Origin: Prevotella nigrescens
GTDB lineage: Bacteria > Bacteroidota > Bacteroidia > Bacteroidales > Bacteroidaceae
NCBI RefSeq assembly: GCF_031191185.1
Contig: NZ_CP133465.1
Coordinates: forward strand, 1,546,001-1,610,000
Length of the DNA stretch: 64,000 nucleotides
Direction of reading: 5' to 3'
The position numbers and the translations under genes were made by a program. Positions 26,919-36,272 of the stretch are shown one piece after another; within the stretch, counting starts at the first letter, position 1, and every line of letters begins with the position of its first letter. The notes beneath the pieces are model-generated. The model was not told the DNA's origin. It ran no database searches and saw only the letters and a program-made list of their open reading frames with translations.

Positions 26919-28499
26919 TTATTGTTGAATGCTCGACAAATACGCACTTGCCATTTCGGCGCAACGCTCTCCGTCGATACCAGCACTGACGATTCCACCT
27001 GCATATCCCGCACCTTCGCCACAAGGGAACAAGCCTTGAAGGCGCACGTGCATGAAAGTTTCGCGGTCGCGGAGAATGCGTATGGGCGAACTGGTGCGTG
27101 TTTCCGTGGCTATCATTACAGCCTCGTTGGTAAGGAAACCGTGTGCTTGCTTGCCGAAATTCTTGAATGCCTGTTGCAGGCGAGTGGTGATATTGTCGGG
27201 CAACCAAAAGTGTAACGGACTGGAAATGAGCCCCGGCGCATAGCTCGAAGCAGGCAAATCGTACGACAAACGCTTGTTCACAAAGTCTGCCATACGCTGT
27301 GCGGGAGCGGTTTGGCGCATATTGCCCTGTTGCCAAGTGTCTTTTTCCAACTGTTCTTGAAAGTGCATCATACGCAATAAGTCGTCGCCCTCGATGTCTT
27401 CAGGATTGATTTGAACCACCATTCCAGCGTTCGACCACTTCGTTCCGCGGTTGGCTGGGCTCATTCCGTTGGTTACAATCTGTTGCGGTCCTGTTGCAGA
27501 CGGAATGACGAAACCACCCGGACACATACAGAAAGAATAGACGCCACGCCCTTCTACCTGCGTTACAAAAGCATATTCGGCTGCTGGAAGATATTTTCCA
27601 CGACCGTTTTTATTGTGGTATTGTATCTGGTCGATGAGTTCTGCAGGGTGTTCCAAACGCACACCGACGGCGATTCCCTTCGCTTCCATTTCGATGCTTG
27701 CCTCTTGGCAGTGCTGGTAAACATCGCGCGCCGAGTGCCCTGTGGCAAGAATAACGGCTCCTTTGAATGTCTTTTCCTGTTGTCCGCCCCCGTAAGTAGA
27801 CACGGCTTTCACGCCAACAACCTTGTTGCCGTCGGTTTCCAACGCTACCATTTTTGTTTGGAAATGCACTTCTCCGCCACAAGCGAGAATGGTGTTGCGC
27901 ATATTTTCAATTACTTTGGGCAGCTTGTCGGTACCGATGTGCGGGTGGGCATCGGCAAGAATGCTTGTAGATGCGCCGTGTTGGCAGAACACGTTGAGTA
28001 TTTTCTCCACCGAACCACGCTTCTTGCTGCGTGTGTAAAGCTTGCCGTCAGAGTAAGCTCCTGCACCTCCTTCGCCGAAACAGTAGTTCGATTCAGGGTC
28101 TACGGTATGAGTACGGGATATTTGCGCAAGGTCTTTTTTGCGCTCACGCACATCTTTTCCACGTTCAAGAACAATGGGGCGCAAACCTAATTCCACCAAT
28201 CTTAAGGCAGCAAACAGTCCGCCTGGCCCTGCTCCAACAACGATGACACGAGGCGCGTGGCTTACATCGGGATACTCTGTCTTCACAAAAGCGTCGTCGT
28301 GTGGCACTTCGTTGATGTAGACCCTTACTTTCAGGTTCACAAAAATATCACGGTGGCGAGCATCAATAGAGCGTTTCAGTGTGTGCACGTGGTTGATGGT
28401 GCGTGCGTCAATGCCTTTGTCTTTCGCAATAAACGCTTTTATGTTCTCCTCGTTGTATGCCACTTGGGGCATCACACGTATTTGATATTCTTGTATCAT
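26919..28499 (-). CDS. FAD-dependent oxidoreductase of the COG2509 type
   Basis: 526 residues. An N-terminal domain of about 80 residues precedes the FAD-binding Rossmann motif VIVVGAGPGGLFAALRL, which is followed by the acidic residue in VLERG. Later segments YCFGEGGAGAYSDGKLYTR and FPCGEGAGYAGGIVSAG (flavin contact near the C-terminus) are typical of this uncharacterised flavoprotein dehydrogenase family. The substrate is unknown. It lies between yggS and tag. Confidence 0.88.
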   Translation of the reverse strand: MIQEYQIRVMPQVAYNEENIKAFIAKDKGIDARTINHVHTLKRSIDARHRDIFVNLKVRVYINEVPHDDAFVKTEYPDVSHAPRVIVVGAGPGGLFAALRLVELGLRPIVLERGKDVRERKKDLAQISRTHTVDPESNYCFGEGGAGAYSDGKLYTRSKKRGSVEKILNVFCQHGASTSILADAHPHIGTDKLPKVIENMRNTILACGGEVHFQTKMVALETDGNKVVGVKAVSTYGGGQQEKTFKGAVILATGHSARDVYQHCQEASIEMEAKGIAVGVRLEHPAELIDQIQYHNKNGRGKYLPAAEYAFVTQVEGRGVYSFCMCPGGFVIPSATGPQQIVTNGMSPANRGTKWSNAGMVVQINPEDIEGDDLLRMMHFQEQLEKDTWQQGNMRQTAPAQRMADFVNKRLSYDLPASSYAPGLISSPLHFWLPDNITTRLQQAFKNFGKQAHGFLTNEAVMIATETRTSSPIRILRDRETFMHVRLQGLFPCGEGAGYAGGIVSAGIDGERCAEMASAYLSSIQQ

Positions 28500-28551
28500 A
28501 ATTCAGTTGGGGTTGGTTTTGTTGGGGTGTCGTTGCTTGACTTGTCGGTTA

Positions 28552-29223
28552 TCAGTAGACACGAGGACCGAAAATGGCAGTTCCTACTCTAATCATCGTG
28601 CTGCGACAGTCTATTGCTATCTCGTAATCGCTGCTCATTCCCCACGACCGTTCCTTAAATTCGGGGTCGTCGGCAAAGTGCTTTGCTTTTACTTCGTCGA
28701 AGAAATCGGCAGCTTGGGTCATTTCTTTTCTGATTTGTTCGGTATCGTCTGTGTTCGATGCCATCATCATTAAGCCCGATATATGCACGTGTTTTAGCTC
28801 GCGCCACTCGCCTTCTTCCAATAGATTACGGCAGTCGTCAAGGCTGAATCCATACTTGGAAACCTCTTCGGCGATGTGCAATTCCAACAATACATTGATG
28901 ATACGGTCGTGCTTTGCTGCCTGTTTGTTGATTTCTTTCAGCAGTTTCATTGAGTCCACTGCCTCAATCATAGAGATGTAAGGCGCAATGTACTTCACCT
29001 TGTTGGTCTGCAAATGCCCTATGAAGTGCCATTCAATGTCTGTCGGCAGCGTCTTTGCTTTGGCAGAAAGCTCCTGTTCGTGGCTCTCGCCAAATACACG
29101 TTGCCCCTCGTTGTAGGCTGCTTCGATGTATTCGTTAGGGTGAAACTTGCTGATGGCAATCAAGCGAACGCCATCGGGTAAGCCGTCCTTCACTTTGTGT
29201 AAGTTAGTTGCTACATCATACAT
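28552..29223 (-). CDS. yggS: YggS/PLPBP family pyridoxal-phosphate homeostasis protein
   Basis: 223 residues with the alanine-racemase-like single-barrel fold. The PLP lysine is K26 in LIAISKFHP. Conserved features are FGESHEQEL, WHFIGHLQTNKVKYI and the C-terminal MSSDYEIAIDCRSTMIRVGTAIFG (20-residue parts match). These proteins buffer PLP and have no known catalysis. The gene is 35 bp after DUF4494. Confidence 0.95.
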   Translation of the reverse strand: MYDVATNLHKVKDGLPDGVRLIAISKFHPNEYIEAAYNEGQRVFGESHEQELSAKAKTLPTDIEWHFIGHLQTNKVKYIAPYISMIEAVDSMKLLKEINKQAAKHDRIINVLLELHIAEEVSKYGFSLDDCRNLLEEGEWRELKHVHISGLMMMASNTDDTEQIRKEMTQAADFFDEVKAKHFADDPEFKERSWGMSSDYEIAIDCRSTMIRVGTAIFGPRVY

Positions 29224-29258
29224 AGTTCGGTTGTTTTATGGTATTCTACGCTCTCTTG

Positions 29259-29741
29259 TTATTCGTATTCAGGCTTTGCGTCAGACGCTTTCGATGCTGC
29301 CTTGTGCTCAAACACGTCCATTATCTTTGTATCGGCAATGGAAACGATGTCGTAATCAATCATTGTCTTGCCCATAACCTCGTCTACGTGCTTCACTGCT
29401 CCATTGACAGAGTGAGCCTGAACAAGGTAGGTAATGGTGGAACGCTTTTCCTTTTCGGTCCTTTCATCAATGGTAATGAATGCCAAGCGAGCCTTGAACC
29501 ATTTGTCGTCGCTGTCGGCATCGCTGAAGAAAATCTCACCGTAAGCAGCTGGGGTAATCGCTTTCACGTCAAATTCGCCATTGATATAGTGCGACATTTC
29601 TTCTGTTATGGCACTCTCTGCTTCAGAAAAGCTAAGTGCTTCAACTGTGTAAGTCTCTGTAACCTTTTTGTTCTGACCATCTTCCATGGTCTTATCGTAA
29701 CGCACCTTGGTCTCAAACCAAGAAGTAGTTTTGCTTCTCAT
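29259..29741 (-). CDS. DUF4494 family protein
   Basis: 160 residues matching the Bacteroidetes DUF4494 family. Segments are SWFETKVRYDKTMEDGQNKK, FSEAESAITEEMSHYINGEF and SVNGAVKHVDEVMGKTMIDY. It is soluble and probably cytoplasmic, composed of two related alpha-beta halves. The function is unknown. It is first in the unit with yggS, and its promoter (29816-29823) is back-to-back with that of the LolC/E-type permease. Confidence 0.88.
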   Translation of the reverse strand: MRSKTTSWFETKVRYDKTMEDGQNKKVTETYTVEALSFSEAESAITEEMSHYINGEFDVKAITPAAYGEIFFSDADSDDKWFKARLAFITIDERTEKEKRSTITYLVQAHSVNGAVKHVDEVMGKTMIDYDIVSIADTKIMDVFEHKAASKASDAKPEYE

Positions 29742-29815
29742 TGTCTCTTTTGTTGTTTATCGGGCACTCTAAAGCGTAACCGCAAAGAATGAACCGTGTC
29801 GTTTATACTTAAATG

Positions 29816-29823
29816 CAAAAGTA
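29816..29823 (-). promoter_or_regulatory. Promoter -7 box for the DUF4494 unit
   Basis: TACTTTTG on the minus strand matches TAnnTTTG, 75 bp before the DUF4494 start. It is divergent from the box at 29878. Confidence 0.5.
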
Positions 29824-29877
29824 CTAAAAAAGTCTGGCTTAATGGATTTTTAATGCCATTAAAACGAAAAAAAGTTC

Positions 29878-29885
29878 TATCTTTG
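29878..29885 (+). promoter_or_regulatory. Promoter -7 box for the LolC/E-type permease gene
   Basis: TATCTTTG, 41 bp before the ATG at 29926. Confidence 0.6.
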
Positions 29886-29925
29886 CATTCGTTTATTAAG
29901 CAAAAGAACAATAAAATACAAGCAA

Positions 29926-31173
29926 ATGAACTTTCCTTTATTTATAGCACGAAAGATAAACGGCAACGAAGACAAAGGTAGAAAGGTATCTAAACCCGCC
30001 ATTCGCATTGCTACGCTTGGTGTTGCAATCGGTCTTGCTGTAATGATAGTGTCTGTTTGTGTTGTTCTTGGTTTCAAACATACTATCCGTGATAAGGTCG
30101 TAGGCTTTGGCAGCCATATCACGGTGGCTAATTTCAATTCCTTTCAGCGTTCAGAGAATTACCCCATTGTAGTGAACGACAGTCTGAAGCGTGCCTTGAT
30201 GCAAACGCAAGGTGTGCGCCACGTGCAGCGTTATGCCTACACACAGGGCATCTTAAAGACCGATGACGACTTCCTTGGTGTAATGCTGAAAGGTGTGGGA
30301 AGCGATTTTGACTCTACCTTTATACATCAAAATATGGTTGCGGGCAGCATTCCAGCGTTCTCAGATGTAAAGAGTCAGCAGAAAATATTGCTTTCAAAAG
30401 CCATTGCAGAGAAGCTTGATTTGAAGGTGGGGGATAGGATTTATGCCTACTTTGTGAACGAACAGGGAGTGCGTACTCGCCGTTTTACCATTTCGGGCAT
30501 CTACGAAACCAACTTGAAACAGTTCGATTCGCAGATTTGTTTCACCGATTTGTATACTACAAACAAGCTGAATGGCTGGCAGACAGAGCAGTGTAGCGGG
30601 GCAGAAGTGCAGGTAAACGACTTTGAACAGCTCGATGCCGTCGCCTTGAACATATTGAATAAGGTGAAAGGAAAGACCGACCGATATGGCGACAGTTATT
30701 CGACAGCCACGATAATGGAGCAAAATCTGCAGATATTCTCGTGGCTCGACCTTATGGATTTGAACGTTTGGATAATCCTCGCACTTATGGTTTCAGTTGC
30801 AGGAGTAACGATGATTTCGGGTTTGCTCATCATTATCTTGGAGCGCACGCAGATGATTGGTATTATGAAAGCAATGGGAACAAAGAACGCCCAGATACGC
30901 CACATCTTCCTATGGTTTGCTACTTTCATCATTGGAAAAGGCTTGCTGTGGGGCAATCTCGTGGGTTTAGGACTGGTATTCTTGCAGAAATACACTGGTC
31001 TTGTTACGCTCGACCCTAAGACATACTATGTCAGCACTGTCCCAGTCGAACTCAATGTGCTGCTTATATTGGCTTTAAACCTTGCCACCTTATTAATATG
31101 TGTCTTTGTTCTCATTGCGCCAAGCTATCTGATTAGCCACATTCACCCTGCCAAAACGATGCATTACGAATAA
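29926..31173 (+). CDS. LolC/E-type (FtsX-like) ABC transporter permease
   Basis: 415 residues. One N-terminal membrane segment (ATLGVAIGLAVMIVSVCVVLG) is followed by a large periplasmic domain and three C-terminal segments near residues 280-400. The order fits MacB/LolC/LolE-type permeases. RGK-style charged residues and FPLFIARKI at the N-terminus resemble lipoprotein-releasing system subunits. These extract lipoproteins from the inner membrane, driven by a LolD ATPase that is not encoded here. The gene stands alone with its own promoter. Confidence 0.85.
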   Translation: MNFPLFIARKINGNEDKGRKVSKPAIRIATLGVAIGLAVMIVSVCVVLGFKHTIRDKVVGFGSHITVANFNSFQRSENYPIVVNDSLKRALMQTQGVRHVQRYAYTQGILKTDDDFLGVMLKGVGSDFDSTFIHQNMVAGSIPAFSDVKSQQKILLSKAIAEKLDLKVGDRIYAYFVNEQGVRTRRFTISGIYETNLKQFDSQICFTDLYTTNKLNGWQTEQCSGAEVQVNDFEQLDAVALNILNKVKGKTDRYGDSYSTATIMEQNLQIFSWLDLMDLNVWIILALMVSVAGVTMISGLLIIILERTQMIGIMKAMGTKNAQIRHIFLWFATFIIGKGLLWGNLVGLGLVFLQKYTGLVTLDPKTYYVSTVPVELNVLLILALNLATLLICVFVLIAPSYLISHIHPAKTMHYE

Positions 31174-31246
31174 CGGAAAGCCCACTTTGTTGCATTAAAG
31201 AAGTTGCACAAATTAACAGAAAAAGTGCAATTGCTGCACATATATT

Positions 31247-31277
31247 TTTGAAATGTGCAAAAAAATGAATACCTTTG
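31247..31277 (+). promoter_or_regulatory. Promoter for the acyl-CoA ligase gene
   Basis: TTTG (31247-31250) and TACCTTTG (31270-31277) are 19 bp apart, close to consensus. The position rules out a start at 31275. Confidence 0.7.
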
Positions 31278-31298
31278 CACTGTTTAAAGACATTTATA

Positions 31299-32960
31299 AT
31301 GCAACAGATTCCAAGTTTTAACGAATTAATAGAGAAGAGTGTCATTGAACATTGGGACTTAGATGCTCTGACAGACTATAAGGGAAAGACGCTTCAATAT
31401 CATGATGTTGCTCGTAAAATAGAGAAGATACACATCATGTTTGAGGCAAGTGGAGTGCAAAAAGGCGATAGAATCGCTCTTTGCGGACGTAACTCTTCAA
31501 TGTGGGCTGCTGCTTTCTTGGCAACGCTTACATACGGAGCAGTAGCGGTACCCGTTCTGCACGAGTTTACGCCAGAACAGATACACAACATTGTGAACCA
31601 CTCTGAATCGAAGATACTCTTTGTGGGCGATGTCGTTGCTACGGAAATTGACGCTACAAAGATGCCAGCACTCGAAGGCATTATCTATCTTCCCGACCTC
31701 TCGCTCACGTTGAGCCGTACCGAAAAGCTTACATATGCACGCGAACATCTCAACGAAATGTTTGGAAAGAAGTACCCAAAGTATTTCCGCCCCGAGCATG
31801 TTCACTACTATCGTGAACAAAGTCCAGACGAGTTGGCACTTATCAATTACACCAGCGGAACCACAGGAAACTCGAAGGGTGTAATGATTCCTTATCGTGC
31901 AATGTGGAGCAATGCCGACTTTGCACGCAGCGTATTGGGCTCAACCGTTAAGCCAGGCAGCCATATTATCAGCATTTTGCCAATGGCACACATGTACGGT
32001 ATGGCTTTCGAACTTATCTTCGAGTTTATTGCAGGTGCCCATGTCTTCTACCTGACACGTATGCCTTCGCCTGCAATCATCGCACAAGCACTTGCCGAAG
32101 TGAAGCCTGCGCTTATGATAGCCGTACCGCTCATTATCGAGAAGATTATTCGCAAGCGTGTGTTCCCAAAGATTCAGACCAACCGCATGAAGCTGTTGCT
32201 GAACACACCTGTAATTCAGAAGAAGGTAAAAGAGAAGATTTGCGAACAGGTAATGCAAGCTTTCGGTGGTAATATCTATCAGGTTATCATCGGTGGAGCA
32301 GCCTTGAACCGCGAAATAGAAATGTTTTTGAAAGACATAAACTTCCCATTCACGGTGGGTTACGGTGCTACCGAGTGTGCGCCAATCATCGGTTACAGCG
32401 ATTGGAAAGAGTTTGTGCCAACATCGTGTGGTAAGCCTGCCTTGCACCAAGAAGTGCGCATCGACAGTGTAGACCCAGAAAACGTGCCGGGAGAAATCCT
32501 CACGAAGGGTCCTAACGTGTTGCTTGGCTACTACAAGAACGAAGAAGCTACCCGCCAAGTACTCGATGCCGATGGCTGGTTCCATACTGGCGACCTCGGA
32601 ACAATGGACGCCGACCAGAACATTTATATAAAGGGACGTTCCAAGAATATGCTTTTGGGCAGCAATGGACAAAACATTTATCCTGAGGAAATTGAAGATA
32701 AGCTCAACTCGTTACCGCTCGTAAGCGAGTGTCTTGTGGTGCAACGTGGCGAAAAGCTCGTAGGTTTGGTTTATCCAGACCTTGAAGAAGCAAAGGAACT
32801 TGGGCTCAACGATGCCGATATAAAGAACTTAATGGAAGAAAACAAGAAGCAGTTGAACGAATTGACACCTGCTTATTGTAAGCTTTCAGATATAGAGATA
32901 TTGAACGAAGAGTTTATAAAAACGCCAAAACGTTCTATTAAGCGTTACTTGTACAAGTAG
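31299..32960 (+). CDS. AMP-binding long-chain acyl-CoA ligase
   Basis: 553 residues from the ATG at 31299; the in-frame ATG at 31275 lies inside the promoter. The adenylate-forming signature INYTSGTTGNSKG is near residue 187-199. GYGATECAPIIGY, GWFHTGDLG and the C-terminal hinge KGRSKNMLLGSNGQNIYPEE follow in order, with the catalytic lysine region TPKRSIKRYL at the end. It activates a carboxylate, probably a fatty acid, to its CoA ester via an acyl-AMP. The gene is monocistronic with a perfect terminator. Confidence 0.92.
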   Translation: MQQIPSFNELIEKSVIEHWDLDALTDYKGKTLQYHDVARKIEKIHIMFEASGVQKGDRIALCGRNSSMWAAAFLATLTYGAVAVPVLHEFTPEQIHNIVNHSESKILFVGDVVATEIDATKMPALEGIIYLPDLSLTLSRTEKLTYAREHLNEMFGKKYPKYFRPEHVHYYREQSPDELALINYTSGTTGNSKGVMIPYRAMWSNADFARSVLGSTVKPGSHIISILPMAHMYGMAFELIFEFIAGAHVFYLTRMPSPAIIAQALAEVKPALMIAVPLIIEKIIRKRVFPKIQTNRMKLLLNTPVIQKKVKEKICEQVMQAFGGNIYQVIIGGAALNREIEMFLKDINFPFTVGYGATECAPIIGYSDWKEFVPTSCGKPALHQEVRIDSVDPENVPGEILTKGPNVLLGYYKNEEATRQVLDADGWFHTGDLGTMDADQNIYIKGRSKNMLLGSNGQNIYPEEIEDKLNSLPLVSECLVVQRGEKLVGLVYPDLEEAKELGLNDADIKNLMEENKKQLNELTPAYCKLSDIEILNEEFIKTPKRSIKRYLYK

Positions 32961-32987
32961 TCTTGGCACAGCAATGATATTAGAAAC

Positions 32988-33020
32988 CCTCTTCCAGCGT
33001 GTAGTTGGAAGAGGATTTTT
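32988..33020 (+). terminator. Intrinsic terminator of the acyl-CoA ligase gene
   Basis: CCTCTTCCA (32988-32996) pairs perfectly with TGGAAGAGG (33006-33014), followed by ATTTTTG. Confidence 0.85.
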
Positions 33021-33047
33021 GTATACCTTATCATCTTGGCAGAATAA

Positions 33048-33073
33048 ACTTACACACTTTTAAGGACACTACC
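33048..33073. repeat. Solo insertion-sequence-end-like repeat, copy 2
   Basis: 26 bp identical but for one base to 1078-1103, in the same orientation. It lies between two terminators with no transposase nearby. Confidence 0.45.
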
Positions 33074-33130
33074 AGCAATATATAATAATAGATTATCATC
33101 AGTATGATAACAGACTTTTGCCAGTGAAAT

Positions 33131-33165
33131 AAAAAAGGCAACCAAGCATCGTTACTTAGCTGCCT
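33131..33165 (-). terminator. Terminator at the end of the capsule operon
   Basis: On the minus strand AGGCAGCTAAG pairs with CTTGGTTGCCT, followed by TTTTTTA. It lies 79 bp past the last capsule gene. Confidence 0.75.
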
Positions 33166-33243
33166 CAACAAAAATTATTCTTATGAAAAGAGTGTGTAAA
33201 GATTTTCTTTTTGTTTATTGGTTGTTTTATATTACTGTACGTA

Positions 33244-34359
33244 TCACCTTTTTATTGCTTGGAGAATCTTCTTAGGAATCTCTTTCGTAATAAGTGCAAT
33301 GTTTTCTTTTCTGCTAAGATTAAATAGATGATAATAATGGGACAGTTTTATATTCGTTTGTTCAATATAATACTTTATCCCTGACCTTACTTTTGTTGTA
33401 CGACCATATTTCCCAAAGTTTCCTCTCTTATACACAACGTTAAGAATGTATTTCTTTCTTTTATAATCTTTCTTCGTCAGTGTATAGGGAAATTCTGCTT
33501 CCGGCAAACCTATCTCGTCTACGAGGACTGTTCCAATTGCAGTGAATGCCTTGAGGAAATCTAATCGTGTTAGTATTTCTATAAGCTTTGCCTTGTCAAT
33601 ACAATTCTTTCTGTCTCCTTCTTGTTCAGCCATTGCAGCTATGTGGCACAATATTGCAACATCGCAGAATTGGCGAAGCCCCACACCTAATTCTATAAGG
33701 TGATGGAACAGATGAAGAAAAGTATAAGCAAGATTTAGTGTTGGATTTAAAGTTGGGATTTTTTTATTATCAATGAATGTATAACTCAACGGCTCGGAGT
33801 TTATCAGATTGTCGAAATATTGTTGATTTTCTGTATTGGCAAACTTGTAAAGTGTAAAATGTAGTTCGAATAAGGTTTTATTAAATAGGAAAGTATAATG
33901 CTGTTCCGATTCATCACGTTTCGGTTCTACATTTAATTCTTTATGCAAAATACTAAGTAATCTTTCTAAATCTTCTGCAAAACAGTAGAAATCAATATCT
34001 CCACCTACTCGATGGAGTGGGCGGGGGTAGGAGTTTGCTATTGTTTGCCCTTTTACAACAAAGAACTTTATATTGTGTTTCTCTAATAACTCGGTAAGGA
34101 ATATTAGATTTTTATTAAGGAGTAGATTTGCTTTCTTGGTGTTTTCCAAATTTCCAAATGCAACCAAAGCTTCTTGCTGTGGAAGTTTTACGTTGTTGTT
34201 GATAAGTGAAGAATATACCAACCCATTTACAGTCTGCATATTTGCAATATTCTGTAAAGCAGAGAAATCTTTTTTATCTATTGACGAAAAGCTAAGCTGT
34301 TCGCCCCATAGTTCATTATGTATTAACTCCTTTAGCAGTTTAGTATCGCTCATAAACAT
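33244..34359 (-). CDS. Uncharacterised nucleotidyltransferase family protein (PF14907 type)
   Basis: 371 residues. The nucleotidyltransferase core is KGQTIANSYPRPLHRVGGD followed by IDFYC, near residues 100-122, giving the G-G-D-x-D metal motif. The rest is helical. ATG codons at 34359 and 34353 are both possible. Family members are common in Bacteroidales surface polysaccharide loci, where they may modify a polysaccharide or its lipid carrier, but the reaction is unproven. It is the last gene of the capsule operon. Confidence 0.8.
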   Translation of the reverse strand: MFMSDTKLLKELIHNELWGEQLSFSSIDKKDFSALQNIANMQTVNGLVYSSLINNNVKLPQQEALVAFGNLENTKKANLLLNKNLIFLTELLEKHNIKFFVVKGQTIANSYPRPLHRVGGDIDFYCFAEDLERLLSILHKELNVEPKRDESEQHYTFLFNKTLFELHFTLYKFANTENQQYFDNLINSEPLSYTFIDNKKIPTLNPTLNLAYTFLHLFHHLIELGVGLRQFCDVAILCHIAAMAEQEGDRKNCIDKAKLIEILTRLDFLKAFTAIGTVLVDEIGLPEAEFPYTLTKKDYKRKKYILNVVYKRGNFGKYGRTTKVRSGIKYYIEQTNIKLSHYYHLFNLSRKENIALITKEIPKKILQAIKR

Positions 34360-34375
34360 TTTATAGTATCATATA

Positions 34376-35344
34376 TTATACTATTTTTGATTTTAAGTAT
34401 TCGATATGCAAGTAATAATACTTTTTCATAAAGATAATATAGATGGTGCAAAGAAGCGTTAGAATGATGAGACTATAGATCCATTTATTAGTTTCTAAGA
34501 AGATTAAGCCACAACTAATTAACAACTGTGTAAACATATATATAAAAGACACTAATATATGAGGAATTTTTAATTCATTTGCCATCAATTGGAACAGATG
34601 CTTTCGATGGGCTTTACCCAAATTTTCTTTGAGAATGATACGATGGCAAATAGTTAGAGATGTATCTATTCCATAAATGGCCATTAGCATTATCCAATAA
34701 AAATCTTTAGTCTGTAAAATCAATTTTCCAATGATGAAGATAAGAATAAAAGCAACTGATATAGAACCAACATCTCCAGCAAAACATTTTGCAGTTTTTC
34801 TAAAATTGAAAAAACAAAACACAAATAAACTTATTCCGAATACTAATACTAAATGCTGATCTATGAAATTCATCTTGGAATTTAAATAAATTAAAGGTGC
34901 AAGCACTGCCAATCCATAACCTCCAGTAATTCCATTTATACCATCCATAAAATTAAAAGCATTGATAATGCCTGTACAGAGAACGACAGTTAAAACGATC
35001 ATCCACCAACTATCAACATTTAAAATTCCCCATTGATATGCTATCATAAATGTTGCAACTAAATGTATTGAAAAGCGAATCCGATTTGAGACAGAATGCA
35101 CATCATCAATAAAACTTATAATGCTAATAAGTAGAAGTGAGATTATAAACCATAGACTACTTAAACCAAAAAATATACAATAGAGAACAATAGATAATGG
35201 AAATATTACACCACCACCACGTAATGTTATTCTACTAGACGACCCTCTAAGATTAGGTTTGTCAATAATATTGAACTTTTCTGCTATACGAAAATAAGTA
35301 AGTTCTAGAAGGATTAATAATATTGTGATAATAAAATATATCAT
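34376..35344 (-). CDS. WecA/MraY-type phospho-sugar transferase (initiating transferase)
   Basis: 322-residue membrane protein with about ten segments. Conserved loops are DDVHSVSNRIRF (residues about 78-89) and NFMDGINGITGGY (about 130-142), the magnesium and nucleotide sites of polyprenyl-phosphate GlcNAc/QuiNAc-1-phosphate transferases. It would load the first sugar onto undecaprenyl phosphate to start the repeat unit. It is followed in this minus-strand operon by the nucleotidyltransferase and preceded by the epimerase, a WbpL-WbpV-like pairing. Confidence 0.88.
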   Translation of the reverse strand: MIYFIITILLILLELTYFRIAEKFNIIDKPNLRGSSSRITLRGGGVIFPLSIVLYCIFFGLSSLWFIISLLLISIISFIDDVHSVSNRIRFSIHLVATFMIAYQWGILNVDSWWMIVLTVVLCTGIINAFNFMDGINGITGGYGLAVLAPLIYLNSKMNFIDQHLVLVFGISLFVFCFFNFRKTAKCFAGDVGSISVAFILIFIIGKLILQTKDFYWIMLMAIYGIDTSLTICHRIILKENLGKAHRKHLFQLMANELKIPHILVSFIYMFTQLLISCGLIFLETNKWIYSLIILTLLCTIYIIFMKKYYYLHIEYLKSKIV

Positions 35345-35356
35345 TGAATAGAATAA

Positions 35357-36271
35357 TTACTTGTTTTGGAATGATAGGATAGTGTTAGTTAAGCCTTCTT
35401 CTATCGAGATTGGTAATTTAGAAAGACCTAATGCTCTTTTAATTTTTTGGTTGCTAACAACATAATTTTCAGTTAATTTGGTTAGACGTTCTGTGTTTAA
35501 AGGAAGGTTTATTAAATCACCTATTTCTGCTAAAAACAATATTAGCCATTTTGGCAAGTACCAAATATGTACTTTCTTTTTATTAACCTTACAGATAATA
35601 TTTATTAATTCATTTGTTGAGATAGCATTGTCATCGGAAATATTATATATCCCAGAATTTACTTTAGTATCCAATAATGAATTTACGATGTAACAAACAT
35701 TTGAAATAGAGGCAAAAGAACGCCTATTCTCAAATTTACCAAGTGGCCATGGGATATTTTTATTCACTACTTGATAAAGAAGATTTAAGTTTCCTTTATT
35801 GCCAGGACCATGCATCATACAAGGCCGAAGAATATAAACATCTTTGTTGTCTATAGTTTTCGAGAGGATATACTTTTCAGCTTCATACTTACTTTTACCA
35901 TATGCACCAATAGGAGTTGCTGTCACATCTTCTGTCAGAATACCGTTCTCTATATAGTCTGCTACTGCTTTTACAGAACTAAAGAAAATAAATTTTCTTG
36001 CTTTAGAAGATAAAAAAAAGTTGAATATTTCTTTTGTTAAATCTCTGTTTACTTTAAAATAAACCTCTTCTCCGTCTATTTTTTTCAAATCATGTGCTTT
36101 ACCAGCTAAATGAATTATAGCTTCAACTTCTGGTATCTTTTTTGAATAAAGGTCTTTCCAGGTATATTCGTCTCTTCTACCCAAAGTAAATACAGTATGA
36201 CCCTTTTTTTCAAGATATGGTTTTAAGTTTTTACCAACAAATCCTGTAGCACCTGTTATGAGTATTTTCAT
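35357..36271 (-). CDS. NAD-dependent epimerase/reductase, WbpV-like
   Basis: 304 residues; short-chain extended family. GATGFVGKNLKPYL (6-19) is the cofactor motif and YGKSKYEAE the YxxxK catalytic motif, with SSVKAV preceding. Its pairing with a WecA-like transferase is the usual context for 4-reductases making UDP-D-QuiNAc or UDP-D-FucNAc, so the first sugar may be one of these. No 4,6-dehydratase is in the window, so that substrate would come from elsewhere. Confidence 0.82.
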   Translation of the reverse strand: MKILITGATGFVGKNLKPYLEKKGHTVFTLGRRDEYTWKDLYSKKIPEVEAIIHLAGKAHDLKKIDGEEVYFKVNRDLTKEIFNFFLSSKARKFIFFSSVKAVADYIENGILTEDVTATPIGAYGKSKYEAEKYILSKTIDNKDVYILRPCMMHGPGNKGNLNLLYQVVNKNIPWPLGKFENRRSFASISNVCYIVNSLLDTKVNSGIYNISDDNAISTNELINIICKVNKKKVHIWYLPKWLILFLAEIGDLINLPLNTERLTKLTENYVVSNQKIKRALGLSKLPISIEEGLTNTILSFQNK

Positions 36272-36272
36272 A

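Noticed and set aside
27411..28190. 259-codon ORF opposite the FAD oxidoreductase
   Set aside because: Antisense shadow of a conserved gene.
1078..33073. Composite transposon bounded by the two 26-mers
   Set aside because: Same orientation, no transposase, and the enclosed 32 kb are ordinary chromosomal genes.
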